DNA of 6,078 bases. Source: Saprospiraceae bacterium. Lineage in GTDB: Bacteria; Bacteroidota; Bacteroidia; Chitinophagales; Saprospiraceae. The stretch spans positions 1-6,078 of the forward strand of contig JAHDBK010000248.1 of assembly GCA_020630455.1 (NCBI GenBank), written 5' to 3'. The position numbers and the translations under genes are program-made. The notes under the pieces are model-generated. The model saw only the letters and a list, made by a program, of their open reading frames with translations. It had not been told where the DNA came from and did no database searches. This document shows positions 1-5,947 of this stretch, one piece after another; positions within the stretch are counted from its first letter, which is position 1, and each line of letters starts with the position of its first letter.

Positions 1-2
1 AA

Positions 3-482
3 CTATTCACTCCATTTGATCGCCCTACTTTTAATGAATATAACTGTTGTGTAAATTTTTTACACCAGCAGCTATCTGATTACGTAACTGATAAAAAGCA
101 TATCATCAAGGCTATGGATTATGCATTTAAAGATATCCAATCTTTAGGTGGATATGTTTTAATGATTCGATATAGAGGCAAAATTGTAGCTGCTTCAATT
201 CTCAATAAAACAGGAATGGGTGGTTATTTACCCGACTTTGTCATTCCATTTATGGCAGTAGATCATAGTTTAGATAATGCCAAAGACATCGAGAAAATTT
301 TATTAAAAAAATCTTTAGAATATTGTGATGGAGATGTTGGTTTTACATCCTTAGCTAACGCTCCAATGGTAGATACTTGCAAAGAGCAAGGCATCGTTAG
401 TAATCAGAGAATAGATGTTTATTTCCCTAAAGTAAATGGCGAAATTGGACAAGAACCAAATCATATTCCACAAGCCAAATAA
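3..482 (+). CDS. GNAT-like N-acetyltransferase, C-terminal part (gene runs off the left edge)
   Basis: The frame is open from base 3 with no start signal, so this is the 3' part of a larger gene; the Met codon at 114 is internal. About 159 residues are visible. The order of segments fits a GNAT fold: a helical stretch with FLHQQLSDYV, a beta strand GGYVLMIRYRGKIVAASILN, the turn NKTGMGGYLP, strand VIPFMAVD, a helix, then GDVGF and a final strand with FPKVNGE. In active relatives the strand ending AV is followed by an RGxGxG/A loop that binds the pyrophosphate of acetyl-CoA. Here that place reads NAKDIEKILL, so the Arg and all the glycines are gone. The family call comes from the overall pattern; the substrate is unknown. 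Either cofactor binding has diverged or the protein is a non-catalytic GNAT fold. There is no sign of a frameshift within the visible part. The next gene starts 226 bases downstream and is probably a separate unit. Confidence 0.72.
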   Translation, partial: LFTPFDRPTFNEYNCCVNFLHQQLSDYVTDKKHIIKAMDYAFKDIQSLGGYVLMIRYRGKIVAASILNKTGMGGYLPDFVIPFMAVDHSLDNAKDIEKILLKKSLEYCDGDVGFTSLANAPMVDTCKEQGIVSNQRIDVYFPKVNGEIGQEPNHIPQAK

Positions 483-494
483 TCTATATAATTT

Positions 495-502
495 TATATT
501 TG
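495..502 (+). promoter_or_regulatory. Possible Bacteroidota-type -7 element TATATTTG
   Basis: TATATTTG matches the TAnnTTTG -7 consensus of Bacteroidota exactly. It lies just after the GNAT-like gene and about 200 bases before the GH25 gene, which it could serve with a long leader. No clear -33 TTG or TTTG is seen at the usual distance upstream, and such octamers arise easily in AT-rich DNA. Confidence 0.18.
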
Positions 503-537
503 AATTTTTACATTAAGAAAACTTTAATATTTTAAAC

Positions 538-559
538 AATAATTTTTAATAAAATTATT
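538..559. terminator. AT-only hairpin after the GNAT-like gene, possible terminator
   Basis: Nine-base perfect arms AATAATTTT and AAAATTATT flank a TAAT loop. It lies 56 bases after the acetyltransferase stop codon in a gene-free spacer. It is the best terminator candidate for that gene, but it has no G or C in the stem and no clean T tract, so it may be a chance product of base composition. Confidence 0.22.
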
Positions 560-708
560 AATATCTTTATTTGTGTTAAACTAAGCAATTTCCATTCTTG
601 AGAATAAACCTAAGATAAATTAATATTTTCAATTGTTTTACATATTTTAATTTGGCTTTGTATTTGCTATATTCAGTATGTATTCCCTTGTGACCATGTT
701 AATTAATT

Positions 709-1449
709 ATGCAAAAGATATTCAAATATAAAGGATTTTTTTTATTATTTGCTTCAATTTTCTTGTTTCGTTCTTGTACGACAGAGACATTAAGGTTGGA
801 TAATTATCAGGTGCATGGCATTGATGTTTCTCACTATCAAAGAAGTGTCGATTGGCAGGAAATAGCAAATCAAGAAATAGATTTTGCATTTGTTAAGGCG
901 ACAGAAGGTTTAACATACAAAGATTCTTTCTTCCATAGAAACTGGGATGGCTTACTAAATACGGACATCATTAGAGGGGCATATCATTTCTATTATCCAA
1001 GTCTTGACCCTATTCAACAAGCCTATAATTTTATACAAACCGTTGAATTAGAACATGGAGATTTGCCTCCAGTTATTGATTTTGAAACAACTAATGGAAA
1101 GTCCTTAATAGAGATTGTTTCGGGCATACAAACATGGCTAACGGCTGTAGAGCAAGTATATGAAATTAAACCCATTATTTATACCAATCAAAAATTATAT
1201 CACAAGTATATCAAAGGGCATTTTGATGATTATAAGGTTTGGGTAGCTAGGTATAATGACTATTCTCCTGAAATGGATATTAACCAAAATTGGACCTTTT
1301 GGCAATATGGTGATAGAGGACGCTTAGAAGGTATCAAAGGCAATGTTGATTTCAATGTTTTTTATTCAGATTTAGAAACTTTGCAAAGCTTAACTTTGGA
1401 TATAGAACATGAAGATTGCGATAATTCTACTTATGTTTATCCTTTGTAA
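709..1449 (+). CDS. Secreted GH25 lysozyme-type muramidase, probable lipoprotein
   Basis: This 246-residue protein is a glycoside hydrolase family 25 enzyme, a family that cuts the beta-1,4 bond between N-acetylmuramic acid and N-acetylglucosamine in peptidoglycan. The N-terminus is a basic start (KIFKYK), a hydrophobic run at 9-20 and Cys23 in LFRSC, which resembles a lipobox, although Arg at -2 is unusual. The GH25 domain spans about 36-220. GIDVSHYQ carries Asp39, PPVIDFE carries Asp124 and Glu126, and the closing WQYGDRG...GIKGNVDFN carries Asp214; these are the positions expected for the acidic active-site cluster. IDFAFVKATEG (57-67) and RGAYHFY (89-95) are further family signatures. 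Length is normal for a single-domain member with no added wall-binding domain. A tail of about 25 residues (EHEDCDNS...) follows the fold. The likely role is turnover of its own wall or digestion of other bacteria's wall; the export signal argues for action outside the cytoplasm. The start is the first in-frame ATG before the signal-like segment, and no Shine-Dalgarno sequence precedes it. Confidence 0.92.
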   Translation: MQKIFKYKGFFLLFASIFLFRSCTTETLRLDNYQVHGIDVSHYQRSVDWQEIANQEIDFAFVKATEGLTYKDSFFHRNWDGLLNTDIIRGAYHFYYPSLDPIQQAYNFIQTVELEHGDLPPVIDFETTNGKSLIEIVSGIQTWLTAVEQVYEIKPIIYTNQKLYHKYIKGHFDDYKVWVARYNDYSPEMDINQNWTFWQYGDRGRLEGIKGNVDFNVFYSDLETLQSLTLDIEHEDCDNSTYVYPL

Positions 1450-2194
1450 TTGCCCTTAATTTCGCCCTTACTTTTTCCACATCTTCTGGTACATCAACAC
1501 TAATACTTTCATATTTTGTCCATGTAATACCTATATCAATTCCATTTTCTAACCATCTATATTGTTCTAGACTATATTCGATTTCTTTAGGGCTAGGAGG
1601 TAGTTTGACGATATCTAAAAGGGTATTTCTATTAAAAATATAAATTCCTATATGCTTTCCTAAATTTGCTCTTTCAAATATGTCAAAATCTAAATAGGTT
1701 CCTCTTTGGTCAGTTCTAAAGAAAAAACAGGCTTTATTTTTGTCACTAAAATATACTTTGACCGCATTTTCTATATCCATGATATTAGGGCTGTTGAGAT
1801 AATCAATATCATGAGCCAAACTAGCTATTTTAAATTGAGGATTTTCTAAGATAAAATTGATGAGTTCATCGATTTGAAGAGGATTGATTAGGGGTTCATC
1901 TCCTTGAATATTAATGATATAATCAGCATTTAAATTTATAGCAAGTTCAGCAATTCTTTCAGTACCGTTTTGATGATGGCTAGCCGTCATCATAACTTTC
2001 GCTCCAAGGTTTGTTAGATGTTCAAAAATACGTTCATCATCTGTAGCGACTATAACATCACTTAATTGATTAGAAAGTAGACATTGTTCATAAACTCTTT
2101 GAATCATAGTTTTACCTTCTAAATCAATTAGAGGTTTTCCGGGGAGCCTAGTTGAAGCATATCTGCTGGGTATAATTGCTACTATTTTTTTCAT
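1427..2194 (-). CDS. kdsB: 3-deoxy-manno-octulosonate cytidylyltransferase (CMP-KDO synthetase)
   Basis: KdsB joins CTP and KDO to give CMP-KDO and pyrophosphate in the cytoplasm, the activation step before KDO is added to lipid A. The 255 residues match the usual family length. The nucleotide-binding start IIPSRYASTRLPGKPL lies at 7-22, VATDDERI at 49-56, HHQNGTERIAE at 73-83 and NIQGDEPLI at 95-103, where Asp99 is the expected magnesium ligand. KHIGIYIFNR lies at 180-189, LPPSPKEIEYSLEQYRWLENG at about 198-218, and VDVPEDVEKVR at 233-243, with Asp234 the expected second metal ligand. One segment departs from the family: where relatives have YFSRxxIP this protein has FFFRTDQRG (157-165). SLEQYR replaces the more usual SLEQLR. 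The start ATG follows a short palindrome and no Shine-Dalgarno sequence. The 3' end overlaps the convergent GH25 gene by 23 bases. No other LPS gene is adjacent. Confidence 0.95.
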   Translation of the reverse strand: MKKIVAIIPSRYASTRLPGKPLIDLEGKTMIQRVYEQCLLSNQLSDVIVATDDERIFEHLTNLGAKVMMTASHHQNGTERIAELAINLNADYIINIQGDEPLINPLQIDELINFILENPQFKIASLAHDIDYLNSPNIMDIENAVKVYFSDKNKACFFFRTDQRGTYLDFDIFERANLGKHIGIYIFNRNTLLDIVKLPPSPKEIEYSLEQYRWLENGIDIGITWTKYESISVDVPEDVEKVRAKLRAITKDKHK

Positions 2195-2196
2195 TT

Positions 2197-2214
2197 ATAA
2201 AGAAAATTCTTTAT
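2197..2214. repeat. Short palindrome directly upstream of the kdsB start
   Basis: The 18-base sequence ATAAAGAAAATTCTTTAT has 8-base perfect arms around a central AA and sits 2 bases before the kdsB start codon. On the opposite strand it reads ATAAAGAATTTTCTTTAT, which is identical to the centre (3192-3209) of the inverted repeat between the LysM gene and clpC. In kdsB mRNA it could form a weak hairpin over the ribosome entry site, or it could be a protein binding site; neither is shown by sequence alone. Confidence 0.4.
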
Positions 2215-2297
2215 TATTTAAATGTTAATAATGTTAAAAAATGCATTATTAATAATAATAATCATAAATTATTTGAATAAAATTACTTACTTTTACT

Positions 2298-2305
2298 CAA
2301 AACTA
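2298..2305 (-). promoter_or_regulatory. Candidate kdsB promoter, -7 element TAGTTTTG
   Basis: Read on the minus strand this octamer is TAGTTTTG, an exact fit to the Bacteroidota -7 consensus TAnnTTTG. Transcription would begin near 2290 and give kdsB a leader of about 95 bases that includes the palindrome at 2197-2214. No good -33 element is seen; it would have to lie inside the start of the divergent LysM gene. For that LysM gene only a 7-of-8 match, TACTTTTA at 2288-2295, is visible. Confidence 0.28.
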
Positions 2306-2316
2306 GTCCCTAATTT

Positions 2317-3180
2317 ATGAGAAAATTAACCACCTTAGTCCTTTTTATTCTAATAACTGTATCAGCCTATTCAATAAATAAAGATTCTGTTACATATTTG
2401 AATGCATTAGATACGGTTTTATTAGAAGTGAATTATAGAGGCCAAAAAATACATAAACACCAACTAAAACAAGGTCAAACATTATATTCTTTAGCAAAGT
2501 TTTATGGTTTATCTCTTGAAAGAGTCTATGATTATAATCCTGACTTAAAAAATGAAACATTGAAGATAGGTCAAGAGGTCATTGTTCCTATTCCTAACAA
2601 GTCAATTTTAAGAAATCTTAGACAGGGGCAAGAACCATTAAAAATGGCATTAGTATTCTATAAAGTAAAGAAGGGAGATACAGTATATCGAATTGCCAAG
2701 AGGTATTTTAAAATGGAGGTAGAAGATTTAAAGCAAAGGAATGTACTGAAAAGTAATGATTTAGAAGTAGGTCAAAAATTGTTTATTGGTTGGATGAAAA
2801 CAGACCCTATTCCTAGCGAATGGCAAGAACCAATTAAAGGGATGGGAATGGATTTAGTTGATGAAAATAGAAGGAATAAAGCCATTTTCTTAAGTAAAAC
2901 CTATAATAAAAAAACTACTCTTGAAAAAGGTAAAGCACAATGGGACAGTAAAGATAGGTTTGGTCCTAAAGGCTTATTTTGTCTTCACAAAACGGCTCCC
3001 AAAGGCTCAGTGGTCAGGATTGAAAATCCGATTACTCAGAATGTAGTTTATGCAAAAGTCATAGGGACTATCCCTATGAATTATGATAAATGGGTAACTG
3101 CTGTAGTTTCAAAAGATGTTGCAAAAGCATTGAAAGCGATAGATAGTCAGTTTTTTATAGAGGTAGAATTTTTGAAATAA
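2317..3180 (+). CDS. Secreted protein with two LysM domains and a C-terminal RlpA-like double-psi barrel
   Basis: This 287-residue protein starts with a signal peptide (MRKLTTLVLFILITVSAYS), probably cleaved near residue 19. LysM 1 covers about 48-92 (HQLKQGQTLYSLAKFYGLS...IGQEVIVP) and LysM 2 about 113-158 (VFYKVKKGDTVYRIAKRYF...VGQKLFIGW); LysM domains bind the glycan chains of peptidoglycan. Residues about 203-286 resemble the RlpA-type double-psi beta-barrel: a GKAQW strand, LHKTAPKGSVVRIENP, VVYAKVIGTIP, and the end SKDVAKALKAI...FIEVEF. His224, matching the His of the RlpA family, is kept. The catalytic Asp of the RlpA motif NDRGP is Gly250 here, and the long TANGE-type segment is missing, so lytic transglycosylase activity is unlikely. 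The best inference is a periplasmic or surface wall-binding scaffold protein. It is divergent from kdsB (122 bases between starts) and convergent with clpC. The stop codon lies inside the terminator palindrome. The domain calls are firm, the role is not. Confidence 0.88.
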   Translation: MRKLTTLVLFILITVSAYSINKDSVTYLNALDTVLLEVNYRGQKIHKHQLKQGQTLYSLAKFYGLSLERVYDYNPDLKNETLKIGQEVIVPIPNKSILRNLRQGQEPLKMALVFYKVKKGDTVYRIAKRYFKMEVEDLKQRNVLKSNDLEVGQKLFIGWMKTDPIPSEWQEPIKGMGMDLVDENRRNKAIFLSKTYNKKTTLEKGKAQWDSKDRFGPKGLFCLHKTAPKGSVVRIENPITQNVVYAKVIGTIPMNYDKWVTAVVSKDVAKALKAIDSQFFIEVEFLK

Positions 3181-3226
3181 AAAAGTGGATTATAAAGAAT
3201 TTTCTTTATAATCCACTTTTTTATTT
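3175..3226. terminator. Two-way terminator between the LysM gene and clpC (52-base inverted repeat)
   Basis: Every base from 3175 to 3199 pairs with its partner from 3202 to 3226, leaving only a central TT, so the arms are 25 bases each. The core stem GTGGATTATAAAGAA is flanked by six A on the left and six T on the right, which gives a U-tract on both strands. It overlaps the last coding codon and the TAA of the LysM gene and ends 18 bases from the clpC stop codon. This is the layout expected for a Rho-independent terminator shared by two convergent genes. Confidence 0.85.
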
Positions 3227-3244
3227 TGTAAAAACATAGAATAA

Positions 3245-5788
3245 CTACTCTACATCAATATCTTTATTTTTACTAGATTTTGATTTCTTTTGAATAATTA
3301 GACCATCTTTATCATCATTTAATAAAGCTTCAAAAACAAATCCTTCTTTAGGATTATTATTTAAAATAAATTCAGCAAGAGGGTCTTCTATATATTTTTG
3401 AATAGCTCTATGTAAAGGTCTTGCTCCGAACTTAGGGTCATATCCTTTTTCTGCAACAAATGTTTTTGCATCTTCAGATAAAACCAGACTGAAGCCCATT
3501 CCTTCCAATCTTTTATATAAATCTTTTAAAGTAATATCAATAATTTTGAAAATTTCTTCTTGTCCTAAATTATTGAAAATGACTACATCATCTATTCTAT
3601 TAAGAAATTCAGGAGAGAAAGTACTTTTTAGAGCATTTTGAATCATTCTTCGATTATTATCATTGACGCTTTCTCTTCTTGAATTCGTATCAAAACCAAT
3701 TCCTTGACCATAGTCTTGTAAGTCGCGAATACCGATATTAGAAGTCATAATAATCATGGTATTCTTAAAATTAACTTTTCGACCTAAGCCATCTGTAAGT
3801 TGACCATCATCTAATACTTGTAATAATACATTCCAAACATCTGGATGAGCCTTTTCTATTTCATCTAATAAAATAACAGAATAAGGTTTACGCCTTACTT
3901 TTTCAGTCAATTGACCACCTTCTTCATATCCCACATATCCTGGAGGCGCTCCAATCAATCTAGAAATTGAGAATTTTTCCATATACTCACTCATATCAAT
4001 TCTGATAAGAGAATCTTCGGAGTCAAATATATACTTAGCTAGGGCTTTTGCTAATTCGGTCTTACCCACACCAGTAGGTCCTAAGAATACAAAAGAACCA
4101 ATAGGTTTAGAAGGGTCTTTTAGTCCTATTCTATTTCTTTGAATAGCTCTAGTCACTTTTTTAATAGCATCATCTTGACCAATGACTGCACCCATTAAGT
4201 CGTCAGACATTTTAACCAATTTGTTGCTTTCGCTTTGAGCTACTTTTTGAACTGGTATATTAGTCATCATAGCGACTACTTCTGCTATATCTTCTTCACT
4301 AACTGGGTATCTTTTAGTTTTAGATTCTTCTTCCCATTCCACTTTAGCATATTCTAACTGTTTGATCAACTTAGATTCTTGATCTCTTAAATCAGCAGCT
4401 TTTTCATATTGTTGATTAAGAACAGCAGATTTTTTATTTTCGTTAATAGATTCAATTTTAGATTCTAATTCTACGATATGTTCTGGAACATGAATGTTTT
4501 TTAAGTGAACTCTTGCACCTGCTTCATCCAATACATCAATGGCTTTGTCAGGTAAAAATCGATCACTAATATATCTATCACTTAACTTCACACAAGCTTC
4601 AATGGCCTCGTCCGAATAATTAACATGATGAAACTCTTCATACTTAGGTCTGATATTTCTAAGGATATGAACCGTTTCTTCCGCTGAAGGAGGGTCGACG
4701 ATTACTTTTTGGAAACGACGCTCCAAAGCACCATCCTTTTCAATATATTGTCTATATTCATCGAGTGTAGAAGCACCAATACATTGTAATTCACCTCTAG
4801 CAAGTGCAGGTTTGAAAATATTAGAAGCATCTAATGAACCCGTTGCACCACCTGCTCCTACTATAGTATGAATCTCATCGATGAATAAAATAATATCACG
4901 AGTTTTTTCCAACTCGGTCATAATGGCTTTCATTCTTTCTTCGAATTGCCCTCTATATTTAGTTCCTGCAACTAATGCGGCTAAATCAAGCATGACTATT
5001 CGTTTGTTGAAAAGCGTTCTAGAAACTTCTTTTTTTATGATTTTTAATGCTAATCCTTCTGCAATAGCAGTTTTACCAACACCAGGTTCACCGATTAAAA
5101 TTGGATTATTTTTCTTACGTCTACTCAAGATTTGAGAAACGCGTTCAATTTCTTTTTCTCTACCAATAATAGGATCTAATTTACCTTCTTCAGCTAAAAG
5201 GGTAACGTCCCTTCCAAAATTATCTAAAACAGGAGTTTTAGACTTAGGGTTTCCTTTTTTAGCTTTTTGAAAACCAGAATCTTCGAAACTATCATCTCTG
5301 TCATCTGAGGCTTCATTAGTAATATTAGGGAAATTAGGGTTGTCTTTTTCTTGAATAACAAATCCTAATTCAATTCTATATGTTTCATAATCCACATCAA
5401 ATTCATCTAATATCCTAGATGCTCTATTATCATAATCTTTTAAAATAGATAATACTAGATGTTCAGCATCAATTTTTTCACTTTTCATCTGACGAGCTTC
5501 AAGGAAAGTGATTTTAAGGACTTTAGCAGCACTTTTGTCAAGTGGCAATTCCCCAACATTGAGATGTGCTTTTACAGTATTATTCCTAAATACAGCATCT
5601 TCAATAGTGTTTTTTAGTTCATCGATGTCAACATCTAAAGAAACTAAAACCTTACAAGCTAAGCTTTCTTCCTTATCAATGATACTTAAGAGTAAATGTT
5701 CAGTTCCAATATAATCATGTCCTAGCCTTCTGGCTTCATCTGCACTTTTTGCTATGACTTCTTTAACTTTGGGCGATAATCTTTTCAT
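3245..5788 (-). CDS. clpC: ATP-dependent Clp protease ATP-binding subunit ClpC
   Basis: ClpC is a cytoplasmic AAA+ unfoldase that threads proteins into the ClpP peptidase. The 847 residues are full length. Two Clp_N repeats span about 1-145, with GTEHLLL (27-33) and DAEHLVL (107-113) at matching places. A polar linker of about 40 residues follows (150-189). AAA domain 1 has Walker A GEPGVGKT (233-240), Walker B LFIDE (301-305) and arginine fingers Arg357 and Arg358. The middle domain (about 430-490) is coiled and holds a UVR-like QQYEKAADLRDQE segment, a hallmark of ClpC against ClpA and ClpB. AAA domain 2 has GPTGVGKT (570-577), LLDE (640-643), sensor TSN (682-684) and Arg790 in FGAR. The loop GQGIGF (694-699) carries the IGF-type tripeptide that docks into ClpP, so this is a protease partner and not a ClpB-type disaggregase. 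The tail is lysine-rich then acidic. No clpP, mcsA, mcsB or ctsR is nearby, so the gene appears to be transcribed alone from its own upstream region. Confidence 0.97.
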   Translation of the reverse strand: MKRLSPKVKEVIAKSADEARRLGHDYIGTEHLLLSIIDKEESLACKVLVSLDVDIDELKNTIEDAVFRNNTVKAHLNVGELPLDKSAAKVLKITFLEARQMKSEKIDAEHLVLSILKDYDNRASRILDEFDVDYETYRIELGFVIQEKDNPNFPNITNEASDDRDDSFEDSGFQKAKKGNPKSKTPVLDNFGRDVTLLAEEGKLDPIIGREKEIERVSQILSRRKKNNPILIGEPGVGKTAIAEGLALKIIKKEVSRTLFNKRIVMLDLAALVAGTKYRGQFEERMKAIMTELEKTRDIILFIDEIHTIVGAGGATGSLDASNIFKPALARGELQCIGASTLDEYRQYIEKDGALERRFQKVIVDPPSAEETVHILRNIRPKYEEFHHVNYSDEAIEACVKLSDRYISDRFLPDKAIDVLDEAGARVHLKNIHVPEHIVELESKIESINENKKSAVLNQQYEKAADLRDQESKLIKQLEYAKVEWEEESKTKRYPVSEEDIAEVVAMMTNIPVQKVAQSESNKLVKMSDDLMGAVIGQDDAIKKVTRAIQRNRIGLKDPSKPIGSFVFLGPTGVGKTELAKALAKYIFDSEDSLIRIDMSEYMEKFSISRLIGAPPGYVGYEEGGQLTEKVRRKPYSVILLDEIEKAHPDVWNVLLQVLDDGQLTDGLGRKVNFKNTMIIMTSNIGIRDLQDYGQGIGFDTNSRRESVNDNNRRMIQNALKSTFSPEFLNRIDDVVIFNNLGQEEIFKIIDITLKDLYKRLEGMGFSLVLSEDAKTFVAEKGYDPKFGARPLHRAIQKYIEDPLAEFILNNNPKEGFVFEALLNDDKDGLIIQKKSKSSKNKDIDVE

Positions 5789-5839
5789 TGAATATGTTAG
5801 TTCTAAAATTTATTTTTAAATGTATAAAAATGCTTTAAG

Positions 5840-5847
5840 CAAATTTA
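5840..5847 (-). promoter_or_regulatory. Second candidate clpC -7 element, TAAATTTG
   Basis: On the minus strand this reads TAAATTTG, an exact TAnnTTTG match about 52 bases before the clpC start. It abuts the small palindrome TGCTTTAAGCA (5831-5841). There is no -33 match at normal spacing, so it is the weaker of the two clpC candidates. Confidence 0.25.
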
Positions 5848-5873
5848 TATAATATTTATTATTAAAATGATGC

Positions 5874-5881
5874 CAAATATA
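5874..5881 (-). promoter_or_regulatory. Likely clpC promoter, -7 element TATATTTG
   Basis: On the minus strand the sequence is TATATTTGGCATCA. TATATTTG fits TAnnTTTG exactly, and the CA just after it is a common start region in this phylum. Transcription would begin near 5867 with a leader of about 80 bases. The -33 region has only a T-rich match, so the assignment rests mainly on the -7 box and the position. Confidence 0.4.
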
Positions 5882-5925
5882 CTTTTGTTTCAATATTATT
5901 AAATTTTTAATATAATTTAAGCAAT

Positions 5926-5947
5926 TTTGACAGGCGAAACTGACAAA
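5926..5947. promoter_or_regulatory. Operator-like imperfect palindrome upstream of clpC
   Basis: The arms TTTGACAG and CTGACAAA pair at 7 of 8 positions around GCGAAA. The same bases also form a direct repeat of TGACA 13 bases apart (5928 and 5941). It is the only GC-richer patch in the 290 gene-free bases and lies 45 bases upstream of the better clpC promoter candidate. A regulator binding site is a fair inference, but I cannot name the regulator, and the site may instead serve a gene beyond the right edge. Confidence 0.35.

Noticed and set aside
709..1449. GH25 muramidase as an interbacterial toxin, phage lysin or part of a prophage
   Set aside because: No immunity gene, holin, secretion apparatus or phage gene is adjacent, the protein has its own export signal, and the neighbours are housekeeping genes.
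1427..2194. Frameshift or pseudogene in kdsB to explain FFFRTDQRG
   Set aside because: The frame is continuous at normal length, and all motifs before and after the segment are in the correct frame and spacing.
2221..2265. AT triplet run and repeated AATGTTA between kdsB and the LysM gene as a functional repeat
   Set aside because: The units are short and made almost only of A and T; simple composition explains them.
4881..5135. Open frame of 84 codons on the plus strand
   Set aside because: It lies wholly antisense to the first AAA domain of clpC, and its product has no recognisable domain; it is a shadow of the conserved gene.
5508..5714. Open frame of 68 codons on the plus strand
   Set aside because: It is antisense to the clpC N-domain repeats; the low-complexity, Ser-rich product has no features of a real protein.
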